Notes under the pieces: generated by a model
The model's database searches: none
Seen by the model: the letters and a program-made list of their open reading frames with translations, nothing else
What the model was told of the DNA's origin: nothing
Program-made: the position numbers and the translations under genes
Assembly: GCA_010015655.1 (NCBI GenBank)
Contig: ML976799.1
Location: 76,074 to 103,643, forward strand
DNA: 27,570 nt
Reading direction: 5' to 3'
From: Bimuria novae-zelandiae CBS 107.79
Taxonomy: Eukaryota; Ascomycota; Dothideomycetes; Pleosporales; Didymosphaeriaceae
Shown here: positions 10,164 through 19,951 of the stretch, piece by piece
Numbering within the stretch: position 1 is the stretch's first letter
Layout of the letters: each line of letters begins with the position of its first letter

Positions 10164-10697
10164 CAAGGTAGGAACTGTACAGTAAGGGCTTTATAAGGGA
10201 ATAGAGAGCGGAAGATCTAATAGTAACCGTAGTCGGGATCGAAATAGAAGACGTAATCAAGTACTTACTTATATATTTCAATAATGTGAGGCATCCTCGT
10301 ACCCTGCAAGTATATATGCTATTCTATGCCCAGAACCTCTATTCGAGATACTGTATCCCTTTTGGATCGACGGATGGCCCAGTGGCGAAGAGCTAGCCCA
10401 AGAGACGAATCCTTGAGGAGGCTCGGTAGTCAGGGCCATAAACTAAATACGGTCCGGCACGTGACCTGGCGTGGCCCGGAGCAGTTCTGAGAGGGTGCTG
10501 ATCAGAATTGTCAACAAGCAAGTCAAGTATGGAGCCGCGACTTGATTTGACTTGCTTTTTGCGGCGATAGTAGCTTTGTTACTTACTTATTTGCTTAATT
10601 TAAGAGTTGCTTATTGCTTAATTTAACTTATTTAGAAGTTATATATACAAATTAAAGAGTTTAATTATCTATTTTAAAATTTAAGATAAAAATCTAA
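10164..10697. other. 3' flank of the secreted-protein gene, no further gene seen
   Basis: Unmutated to about 10560, then increasingly AT-rich. It should contain the 3' untranslated region of the upstream gene; no strong polyadenylation signal could be singled out. A hairpin-capable inverted repeat lies at 10516-10557. Nothing else is recognisable before the MITE arm at 10698. Confidence 0.5.
10516..10557. repeat. Short inverted repeat followed by T-run
   Basis: AAGCAAGTCAA (10516-10526) and its exact complement TTGACTTGCTT (10547-10557) enclose a 20-base loop, followed by TTT. ACTTG also occurs twice within the right half. A similar AAGCAAGTCAAG phrase is part of the 53-bp repeats in the gypsy LTRs (19682 onward), which may be chance or a shared remnant. 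No function can be assigned. Confidence 0.5.
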
Positions 10698-10716
10698 CCT
10701 TATAACGTACTCCATA

Positions 10717-10766
10717 ACGTGTCCGTGCACCCAATGCACGGATTCAGCCAATGCATGCCGAACATC
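10717..10766 (+). repeat. 5' terminal inverted repeat of Fot1/Pogo-like element
   Basis: A 50 bp repeat matching the complement of 12776-12825 except at repeat positions 40 and 49, both C/T differences of the kind RIP makes. It is the expected binding and cleavage region for the element's transposase. Confidence 0.9.
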
Positions 10767-10813
10767 CGACGCGTCAAAACTCCCTACTTTCAACACGCGA
10801 TAACTCCACCAAT

Positions 10814-12673
10814 ATGGATCCAATTCAAGCTGCGATAGATGAGATCGAATCGCGAGAACCAGGAGAAGATTTTTCATATACAGAAATTGCTACCAGATAT
10901 GGTGTTAATCGATCTACACTCTCACGAAGGCACCAAGGTGTTACCGCGACGCGTGCAGCCAACACAATCAATCAGCGAAAGCTCAACCCACAGCAAGAGC
11001 AGGAGCTTGTACGATATATCAAAAGGCTCACAGAGAGACATATACCTCCTACTAGAGAGATGATACAGAATTTTGCCTCGACGATAGCAAAGGAGCCAGT
11101 CAGCGAGAGCTGGGTTACCCGCTTTATCAACCAACACAGCATTCATCTCATCTCGCAATGGACCGTCGGCATGGACAGCAATCGCCACAAAGCTAATTCA
11201 GTAGATAAATATCGCCTCTATTTCAACCTTGTACACAGCAAGATCAATCAATATCGCATAGATCCTCGTTATATCTACAATATGGATGAAAAAGGTGTCC
11301 TGATCGGTATCGTTGGTAGAACAAAGAGGATATTCAGCAGACGAATGTGGGAGAAGAAGGAGGTTAGGGCATTACTCCAGGATAGCAATCGCGCGTGGAT
11401 CACGCTCCTAGCATGTATCTGCGCTAATGGATCAGCTTTGCCGCTAAGCCTTATCTATAAGGCTGCCAACAAGGACATCTAATCAAGCTGGGTAGAGGAT
11501 ATCAAGGCAGGATATTATGAAGTCTTTATCACCTTATTATCCTCTGGCTGGACGAACAACGATATTAGGCTTGCCTAGCTGGAGCAGGTGTTTGATCGCT
11601 GTATAAAAGAGAAGGCTTGACAATTATATTAACTTTTAATTATAGATAGCCACGGATCTTATGTTACTATAGACTTTATTAACTATTATAATTAGAATAG
11701 GATCCTGCTTGCTGTCCTGCCTCCTTATTTAACTTATACACTTCAGCTACTTGATGTTGCGATGTTTAAGCCTCTATTAACAGCCTACTTAGCAGAGCTA
11801 TTAAGATACCTTTATAGAAGCTAGGGCCTAGCTTTTATTACTAAAGGCGACTTCTTTCCCCTATTCTGGAATGCGTGGAAGGCCTCTTTCAAGGAATTAA
11901 CTATCCTTAGCTCTTTTAGAGCCACAGGTATATCGCCACCTGATCCTAACCCTATCCTTAATAGGTTCACCCAGGATTAAGAATCAGGCAATAGCTCCTC
12001 ATCAGGGCTTAGCGATCATGACTAGAGAAAGATAGATAGGCTTATACGCTTTGTAGTAAGTGATTAAAGTAGCAAGGATACATAGAAGCTTCGTTAATTA
12101 CTCTACCACCTATCTGTTGAAAATAAGCTGCTTAAGCATGACAACGATGGGCTTAGGCAGGCGCTATCTATTAATAAGAAGCGTAATAAGAAGAGTAAAG
12201 CTCTAGACCTTTAATAGCGCTAAGAGTATTATGGTGGGGCTATCTTATAGTTACTAAGGAAAGTAAGGGAGGCACGTTATCGTTAATTAATTAAGGAGCA
12301 AGAGGATAAGCAGCAGCAGCTTTAAAAAGTAAAGATAGCAGAGCTAAAGAAGGTAGCTAAGCTATATAAGGAGAAAATCTAGCAAGAAAAGCGTGCAGCG
12401 AGAGAGGCAGCGAAGAAGGTAAAGGAGAAGGAGAGAGCTAAAAAGGCAGCTTAGCGCACTGCCCAGAAGTCTGCCAATAACGCTAAAAAGGCTCTATAAC
12501 TATCCTAAAGGAGTAAGAGAAAAGCTTCTCAGCCATCTCCACAGAGCAGAAAGCGTCAGAAACGTGTTGTTGATGCTACGGATGTTGGGGAGGCCTCAAA
12601 GGGCGCATCTGCTGCCCCAACCAAATCCACACGGAGCGGCCGCGACGTCAAGCTTCCAGATAGATTTAAATAG
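10814..12673 (+). pseudogene. Fot1/Pogo transposase with about 21 internal stops
   Basis: One frame runs from ATG 10814 to TAG 12671-12673 (619 codons), broken only by stop codons: about 21, all TAA or TAG except one TGA. The N terminus has a Psq/CENP-B-type helix-turn-helix (residues about 5-55, F-S-Y-T-E-I-A-T-R-Y-G-V) and a second Tc5-like DNA-binding domain (about 60-120). The DDE-superfamily core keeps all three acidic residues: Asp158 (YNMDEKG), Asp278 (L-I-I-D) and Asp314 (L-L-D-V), 35 residues between the last two, as usual for Fot1/Pogo (DD35D). A Lys/Glu/Gln-rich coiled coil covers about 480-560. The first 222 codons are open, and the first stop is at 11480. An upstream in-frame ATG at 10751 lies inside the TIR and is unlikely to be used. 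Non-functional as it stands. Confidence 0.9.
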
Positions 12674-12775
12674 TGCAAATGAATTGCAGCTATCGATTTA
12701 CTATCCTAGTAGAAAATCTTATAATAATATTGTTTGTGGGTGGTTCTGCAGCCTTATTTCTAATAGAGCGTTTAT

Positions 12776-12825
12776 GGTGTTCGGCGTGCATTGGCTGAAT
12801 CCGTGCATTGGGTGCACGGACACGT
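12776..12825 (-). repeat. 3' terminal inverted repeat of Fot1/Pogo-like element
   Basis: Partner of 10717-10766, ending GGACACGT before the TA target duplication at 12826-12827. Confidence 0.9.
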
Positions 12826-13115
12826 TATAACGCTTTGCAAAAGACCGTCCCGACCTATTTCCTGCGTATATGTAGGCACGACTAAGTAGATTCTAGTATA
12901 GGGAGCCTTACCATGTCGTAAAGCTATATATCTTCACAATTCCTTCATAATAAACTTTGTAAACTTAGTAGAATATAGAATCAGGCTACCTCTATACTAT
13001 ATAAAGTTTCTAGAAATTTCAATAAAGTAGTTGAGGAGACAAAAGGGAAAGCAATAATCTATTCTCTGATTTGCTAGGCGGCTGGGTCGGGACGGTCTTT
13101 TGCAAAGCACCGATA

Positions 13116-14962
13116 TGCGAGCTGGACACATAAGCGAGCTGGACACTCTGCCAAGACCCCACCAAAATCCATAGTAATTCACTACAACCCACGATGTCTT
13201 AATAACAACAAACTACACTAAATATAAAAGAAGCGCAAATATAGCTTGCGCTTTAAGCTCTTAAAAAAGGCGTAAATCTATCTCTCTAACGCGCTACAGC
13301 TATCTACAACGTCTCCTAAAGTACATTAAGCACGCGACGCGCTAGAACTATCTTTTAACGCAATTACACGCCTAACTTAATAAATCTACTTAAGATAGAA
13401 GAGGAGGTAATTATTTAGCATATACTTAAGCTAGATAAGCGAGGATTTCCGCCCCGGCTTGCTGCTATAAAGGATATAGCCAATTCTCTGCTGGCTAAGC
13501 GGCATGGTAAACCTGTAGGCCAACTCTAGGCTACAAACTTTGTCAAGCGCCAGCCAGAGCTTAAAGTCAAGTTTAATCGAAAGTACGACTACAAGAGAGC
13601 CCTCTGTGAGGATCCTGCGGTTATACAAGACTAGTTCCGGCTTGTAGAGAACATGAAGGCCAAGCATGGCATCCTCGACAAAGACACCTACAATTTCGAC
13701 GAGTCAGGCTTCATGATGGGCATGATAACGACTAGAGCAGTAGTCACAGGCTCTAAGCGTTAAGGTAGGCTAAAGAGCGTGCAGCAGGGCAACCGGGAGT
13801 AGACTATAGTTATCCAAGGCATCAGCGCGATAGGGTGGGCGCTCCCACCCTTTATTATCTTCCAGGGCAAGCACCACCTCTCCGCTTGGTACAAAGAGCA
13901 GGATCTACCACACGATTGGGTTGTTAGAGTCTCTAAGAATGGCTGGACAACAAATGAGCTTAGTCTGCAGTAGCTAAAGCACTTTAATAAGTATACAAAG
14001 AAGCGTGTTGTTAGTGCAGCACGTTTACTCATTATTAATAGCTATAAGAGCTACAACTCGCTTAAATTCTAGCAATACTGCAAGGATAACAAGATTATTA
14101 CTTTATGTATGCCCCCACATTCGTCGCACCTCCTGCAGCCACTCGATGTAGGCTGTTTTGCGCCGCTAAAGAAGGCGTACGGGCGCCAAGCCAAGGATCT
14201 AATGCGCAGCCATATCAACCACATTACTAAAATCAAGTTCTTACCTTGCTTTATTGCGGCTTTTAAGGCTTTAATTACTAAAAGTAATATTAAGGGAGGC
14301 CTTTAAAGCGCTGGCCTAGTTCCCCTTAACCTAAAAGCGGTGATATCGAAGCTTAATATTAGGTTACAGACTCTACTACTAGTTACTATAAATTATAGTG
14401 AGTGGCAGTTACAAATACTAAAAAATACTTTAAAATTAGGGTCGTAATCGACGCTGGTGAAGCAGAGGATTTAGAGGTACCTAAATAGTTCCCTAACTTT
14501 AATAGTTAAGGCCTTTAAGAAGATAGTAAAAGGCGCTAAGCTAATAGCGTATTTTCTAGTATTAATAACTAAGCGTAACGCTAAGCTTAAAGCTACTAAC
14601 GAGGCCGCTACGCAATATAAATTATATAAAAGAAAGCGTATACAGCGTAAAGGAGTTCTAATAGCTAAAGAAGGCCTATAGCTAGCTACCATAAAGGACT
14701 TTAAGGCGCGTAGTAATAGGAAGAAGGCAAAGAAGCGGGTGCGCGCTAGTGCGAGCAAATTAACTTAACAACGCTGTAGACGCTACGGCAAGCCTAGGCA
14801 CAACTCGCGCACCTATAAGCAAGCTATAGAAGTAGATTCTAAATAGATTGGCCTACTACAATTCCTAATAACTGTTTTTATACGTTCTGTACTATCGTGT
14901 AGAGTAGAGCTTTTGGTGGGGTCTTGGCAGAGTGTCCAGCTCGCTTATGTGTCCAGCTCGCA
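13116..14962 (+). mobile_element. Second-family Pogo-like DNA transposon
   Basis: An 1847 bp element between TA duplications (13114-13115 and 14963-14964). The TIRs run for about 50 bp and are nearly identical: 13116-13168 contains GCGAGCTGGACACATAAGCG and then CCAAGACCCCACC, mirrored at 14911-14962. The TIR itself repeats GCGAGCTGGACAC twice. It has inserted in the right arm of the MITE-like element. RIP damage is strongest at both ends of the coding region and light between about 13430 and 14300. Confidence 0.92.
13194..14846 (+). pseudogene. Pogo-type transposase with about 19 internal stops
   Basis: A single frame, 550 codons, from ATG 13194 to TAG 14844-14846, contains about 19 internal stops, all TAA or TAG. 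Several are at Trp positions (TGG to TAG, for example after Q-D at 13631), others at Gln. The central region reads as a standard DDE transposase. First Asp169 (Y-N-F-D-E-S-G-F-M-M-G), the PPHSSHLLQPLDVGCF block and third Asp318 are intact. The second catalytic residue is now Asn282 (L-I-I-N), a G-to-A change. The C terminus keeps a decayed Cys/His knuckle (R-R-Y-G-K-x-R-H-N-S-R-T-Y). The same family is seen on the minus strand at 2792-4425. Non-functional. Confidence 0.9.
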
Positions 14963-14982
14963 TATGGAGTACGTTATAAGTA

Positions 14983-16932
14983 AAATTTATAATTTTATAC
15001 TGTAAGTAAAAATTTTCTAACACTATAGTTGCTTAAAATCTATATTTACTTATAAAAAAACTCCTTATTTTTATATTTAAGACCCCTATTTTTAGACTTT
15101 TTTACCTCTTTTAAAAAACTTTAAAGTTTTAAAAATTTAAAATTATAGACTTTTAGGGTTTAGCTTTTTATATAACTTCAGTTGAGTGAGTATATTTTAA
15201 TATTACGCAGATAAAAAGTTATAAGGCTTTAAAATTACATATTTTCTCTGATTTTCCTAGTAAAAAGCTGCGCATAGCGTGACGGTACGCACTAACTGCC
15301 AAACCACGGTATAGTAACTATCTTAATAGTTTAAAAAAATTATTACTGCCTTATGAAGTTAAAGTCCTTTTAGGTTTCAAGTATAATAAGTAGCATAAGC
15401 TTACTGAGATAATTAGTATAGTTATTTATAATAGTATATACTAACTATTATAGGATTGTGCGTATAAAGAAGATAAGATTAAAAAATATTTTTATAAAGC
15501 GTAGCTAAAGTGATTCCGCAAAAGGACGTTCTATAAATTTTAGTATCCTATATAAGGGACTATTAAGCACTAGTAGTTGTTGTATAGGGTAAAACGAGCT
15601 ATATAGTATATAGTTTAGAGATTAAATTGAATAATTAATAATATATAAAAAGTTACTATAAAAGTAGTATATATACTAAGTATTTAGTGTTATATTTGCC
15701 CGTTCCACCTAATCCTTCTAATTAGGGTATCTATAAGGGATAATTCCTATAATACACTTACTAGCTTAGTAAGCTTTTAGACGTTAACTATAAGCTTCTA
15801 AGCTATTCCTTAGCAGAATTACAGACCTTAGTTAAGCGTATCTTATAATTAAGCGCGATATCGCAATTAACTAGCGCTATCTAATTAGAGTAGAGTAGCG
15901 CGCTACTAAATAATAGTGCGTAATCTTGCTTAGCGTTAGCGCGCTACCTGCGCTTATGCTTATAAAAAATAAAGTCTTGCCCCTGTATTATTTTTTCTCC
16001 TTTAAGTTACATAATAAACTTTTATAATACCTAACTATTTACTTTTAAAGCTTGTGCGTGCTAATCGTTTTTCTTATATTTAAAATAAGTTCTTACTTAG
16101 CTATTATTATAGTAAGTTCTTAGATCTTAGTATAGTAGTAGTGCTATACTACTATAGTAACCTGCCCTTATAGCGTCTAAGCTCTAAAGATCCCTTACTT
16201 TTTTTATTAGTTTTAGTAATTCGCTAACGCGCTTTATAGGCTAGCTCTACGAAAAAGACCTTATAGATAAAAATCTTAAGGCAAGTCACTACTACATGCA
16301 CGCATACCGCGAAGAATTATCCTACGCTTTAAAAATTACTATTTTTATAACTCTAATTTATACTTTTAAAAAGCGTAATAAGCTACCTAGGATATCCACT
16401 TACGCGCCTTTATTTTCTAGTAATACTAAGCAGGGTAGTAAGGTTAAGCCTATACCTAATCTTAAGCCTAAGCTAGCTACTCTTAATCGCGGTCCTAAAA
16501 TTAATGCAACTTAAAAGATCTTTATACTATATTAACTTATAGTAGTTATAAGAAAGTTACGTAATAAGTTTTACCTTAGCTATATTAAAAGCGCGCTTAA
16601 GGATTATTTTAATAATAAGTGCTATAAGCGTGCTATAAAGACTAGCTACTATTAGTACTATAGCGCTAGCTACTTTACTATTTAGTATAAGTATTTTGCT
16701 TACTCTACTTTATAATTTTGCTTATTTAAAATAGACCTTTTACTTATAAGCTTATTATAGCTCACTTTCTTGCTCTCCTCTAGGACTAGAACTTAGAGGT
16801 ATATATATTTCTAAGCTTTATTTAATTCTTATACTAATTACTTATAAGGGCGTAAGCTAAAGAAGGCGCGTGCTGCTATAAGGGTAATACTTAATCTATA
16901 TAATAGTAATAAGGAGGAAAAGGAGCTTGCTA
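14983..16932. other. RIP-degraded DNA, origin not recognised
   Basis: Very TA-rich with no readable gene. A TIR-like sequence at about 15283-15316 (GCACTAACTGCCAAACCACG) resembles the 5' end of the element starting at 16933, so part of this stretch may be a relic of that family. Some plus-strand stretches (16296-16514 and about 16740-16920) look like mutated coding sequence, but no known domain could be identified. The palindrome TAGTAGTAGTGCTATACTACTA-like at 16132-16155 is probably composition-driven. Confidence 0.4.
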
Positions 16933-17161
16933 ACATGCACTGACTGCCAAGACACGATACCGTAGCTTGGCAGTTGGCGTGTCGCGTCACTAAACGCGTC
17001 ACCCTACTATGCAGTATCCCAACTTCAACGCGCTGCATTTCTACTAATATGGACCTAATTATAGCCGCGATAGAAGTAATTAAATTATAAAAACTAAGAA
17101 AATCTTTCTTATATTTAAAAATTATAAATAATTTAGTATTATATAATTTATACTAACACGC

Positions 17162-17239
17162 TAGTAGTAGGTCCTTATATATAATAACTAAAATATTACT
17201 TAGTAGTAGGTCCTTATATATAATAACTAAAATATTACT
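17162..17239. repeat. Perfect 2 x 39 bp tandem duplication
   Basis: 17162-17200 and 17201-17239 are identical, and a third partial start (TAGTAGTA) follows at 17240. The unit would encode 13 residues in the DNA-binding part of the transposase relic. Perfect identity within a heavily mutated element suggests that the duplication is younger than the mutations. Confidence 0.9.
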
Positions 17240-18113
17240 TAGTAGTAAGAATAAAAGCTTTTATAATATATTAAGTATTTTATTAAACGTACCCTTCCTC
17301 TTACATAGTAAATAATATAGAGTTTTACCCTTATAGTAGCTAAAAAGAGTATTAGTATATTATAGATTAATTACTTTATTTATTAGTACCCTAAATGCCT
17401 AATATTATAGTAAATAATTAGTATCAATAGTAATTATTATAAAGCTAATTCTTTAGCTAAATATAAACTTTACTTTAATCTACTACAGCAGAAGATAGAG
17501 TAGTATTAGATTAAGGCTTAAGATATCTATAATATGGACGAAAAAGGCATTCTACTTGGCATTATCTCTCGCTTAAAGAGGATCTTTAATAGGCTTCTGT
17601 ACGAGAGCAAGGCTGTAAGGCAAACTATTTAGGAGGGTAGTTGCGAGTAGTTATCGCTTATAGCCTATATATGCACCGACGGATCTGCCCTAGATCTAGC
17701 TCTAATCTATTAGGCTACCACTATAAATATATAATTAAACTAGGCGGTGGATCGTAACCCTTAACACTATTAGGCCTTTAGTATTATATTTAAATTTAAT
17801 TAGTTAAGTGATTAGATAGGCCTTGTATAGCTTTAATAGGTATTTAATTACGTTATACAGTTAAATGCTGGATAATTATATTAACTATTAATTCTTAATA
17901 GCTGTAGATTTTATATTATTATAGATTTTATTAATTATTGCGATTATAATAGAATCCGGTTAACTATCTATCTACCCTATTTAACCTATATATTATAGCC
18001 TCTTAATGTCTACGTGTTTAAGCCTCTATTAATAGCGTATTTAAATAAGCTATTAGCCTTTCTATAGAATAGCGAAGGGCTAGCCTTTATTGCTAAGAGA
18101 GACTTTAGCCTAT

Positions 18114-18285
18114 TGTTGCAAAAGGCACCTTGCTAGAGCTTTCTGCGCTAGCTAGGGTAGAGCCAAGCAGTCGAGTAGCCAAGCACGCGATCCCCTAAAC
18201 CTATAAATAACTAGTTATTATAGAGCTTCCTCTCCTTAATAGACTTTATTTTTAAGCTCTTTAATTGTTATAACTATGCGCTATA
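18114..18285 (+). repeat. 5' LTR of the small LTR element
   Basis: A 172 bp repeat partnered with 26570-26743. It contains CCTATAAATA (18209-18218), a TATA-box-like sequence expected in an LTR promoter. Less mutated than its partner. Confidence 0.75.
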
Positions 18286-19458
18286 GTTATAAGCCTAGTA
18301 CTTTTATAATACTTTATAATATACTTAATTTATACTAGCTTATAATTATAATAGTAAACTATTTCCTACTTTTTATTATTTTTACGCTTACGTCTTAACG
18401 CTTAGGACCTATAATAAAGCTAAACTATAAAATAACTACTATAAAGCTCTTAGTAAGTAACTAATTTATAAATTATAATTTATTCCTATCTTAGTACGCG
18501 TAACTTAAGTACCACGCGAAAACTAAAGAGATATAAAATTATATTAACTTTAAGACTTCTAAGTAGATAAATATATATAGCTAGACTCTAGAGCTACTAA
18601 ATATAAATACTAAAGGCGAGTTTTATACATAATAGCTTAAGCGCTATAAGCTAAAGTCTACTATTTATAATTAGCTTATAATAAAGCTTTAAGCACTCTA
18701 AAACTAGGTCTATATTATAATTAATTTATAAAGGCTAAAGATTATAATACTATAGTTAAGTAAGTAGTAGACGCTATAAGCGCTAATTAGAGAACTTAAA
18801 AATAATCTCTACCTAAGTAATAATAATTAGAAGGAGCAGGTACGACATATATATAAAGAGGTTATTCTACGTCCATAGAGTAGCAGGACAATAGACATAA
18901 CTAAATAGCTATTCTAATAGAACCGCGCACACGCTAACGCTATACTCCTAGATTTTTTTAGAGCTAAAGGGTACGCTACTAATAAAGAATTTCCTACGCT
19001 TAGTATTATAATATAACTATAAGTAGGCTTAGAGAGAGCTTAATAACTTATCGCGACCAGGCGTAGTAGCAACTCTATCCCTAGAAGGATACGCTCGCTA
19101 GCTCGCGCAGCTCGGCCAAACAACTAAGCACGCAGGCATGTACGCTACGCTCGGAGGGCGCACTCCTAATACAAGCTACAAATGCCTATATAGAGTAAAT
19201 AGTTAGTATTAATAGAAGCCTATATAGTGTAACCGCCTTTAGTACGCGCTCTAGGGAGAAGCTTTTTATAAGCTTTATAATAAGCCTATAAGTAAGAAAA
19301 TTAGTAAAATTAAAAGCTAAATTTAAAAGAATTAGTAAAAGGCATTATTAACTAAGCTGAAATATAAAAGATAGGTAGTAGACCCTTTTTTAGTCTTTTT
19401 AGGGAATATTAAAGCATAGATTATAGTAAGCCTATAAGTAAGTAAACCTTTACTAGCT

Positions 19459-19934
19459 TGTTAGGATCTGTATTTAGCATCACCAGGCTAACATTCTGAG
19501 ACGGCCAAGGTCTTATGGGAGCCAATGGTGGCACAGCAATGGGCAGGTCACGTGACTGCTCGAAGCGCTCGAATCGAGCAAGTCAAGCATGTGCAGAAAG
19601 CCAAGGCTGCGCTCGACATGCTCGAAGCGAGCAAGTCGAGCATATGCAGAAAGCCAAGGCTACGCTTAACATGCTCGAAGCAAGCAAGTCAAGCATGCTA
19701 AGTATATAGGAACATGAGGATGGACTCTTTTACCTTGTGTTTAACTTGTTTATTAATCTATCGTTTAGATTTACTTAGGCTCTTGTTAATTTAATTGTAA
19801 CGCACCTTACTTTAATACTAACACCCTATTAATAAGCGTAAGCTATTAATACACCCTTTTTTATTTTAATATTGCTCCTGCTAGAGAACCAACCTTAACC
19901 CTATTTCGGACTAGCTACCCGTAGGGACTTAACA
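19459..19934 (+). repeat. 5' LTR of the gypsy element
   Basis: 476 bp. Contains a 53 bp unit repeated 2.3 times (19576-19697) and, just after it, AGTATATAGG (19701-19710), a candidate TATA box. Compared with the 3' LTR the differences are almost all C/T or G/A, the 3' copy being the more mutated in its first half. Confidence 0.93.
19576..19697 (+). repeat. 53 bp tandem repeats in the 5' LTR
   Basis: Units at 19576-19628, 19629-19681 and a partial 19682-19697 begin GAGCAAGTC(A/G)AGCAT or AAGCAAGTCAAGCAT and include CAGAAAGCCAAGGCT and CATGCTCGAAGC. They lie directly upstream of a TATA-like motif, so they could be promoter elements. The inverted GCTCGA/TCGAGC phrases could also form hairpins. 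The same array is in the 3' LTR from 25906. Confidence 0.85.
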
Positions 19935-19951
19935 TCTTAAACACCCCTAAT

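Larger units (their letters stand above)
10717..12825 (+). mobile_element. Fot1/Pogo-like DNA transposon, best preserved copy
   Basis: A 2109 bp element with 50 bp TIRs (10717-10766 and 12776-12825) starting ACGTGTCCGTGCACCC. They differ at two positions, both C/T. TA duplications lie at 10715-10716 and 12826-12827. The element is a patchwork: the 5' third and the last 150 bp of the coding region are nearly free of RIP, while the middle is heavily mutated. It sits in the left arm of a MITE-like element. Confidence 0.92.
10698..14980. mobile_element. MITE-like inverted-repeat element split by two transposons
   Basis: Removing the two DNA transposons at 10717-12825 and 13116-14962 (with one TA each) leaves a roughly 323 bp element: 10698-10716, 12828-13115 and 14965-14980. 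Its ends form one inverted repeat of about 46 bp. The outer part is CTTATAACGTACTCCATAT on both sides, then a 3-4 base mismatch, then a perfect 24 bp block (12832-12855 against 13085-13108). The roughly 230 bp core has no coding potential and is little mutated. It fits a non-autonomous miniature inverted-repeat element. The outer edge and target duplication are not clear. Confidence 0.7.

Noticed and set aside
10547..10560. Hairpin followed by a T-run as a terminator
   Set aside because: Intrinsic terminators of this kind are bacterial; in a fungal nuclear context the structure carries no such meaning.
10751..10813. Upstream ATG extending the transposase by 21 codons
   Set aside because: It starts inside the terminal inverted repeat; the ATG at 10814 matches the start position in the related copies.
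12564..12830. Open frame of 88 codons over the transposon 3' end
   Set aside because: It is in a different frame from the transposase C terminus and runs through the TIR.
12997..13182. Minus-strand open frame across the MITE and transposon junction
   Set aside because: It crosses an insertion boundary between two unrelated elements, so it is an accident of joining.
18286..19458. Reverse transcriptase in the interior of the small LTR element
   Set aside because: No YxDD-type or integrase signature could be read in any frame, only mutated coding-like stretches.
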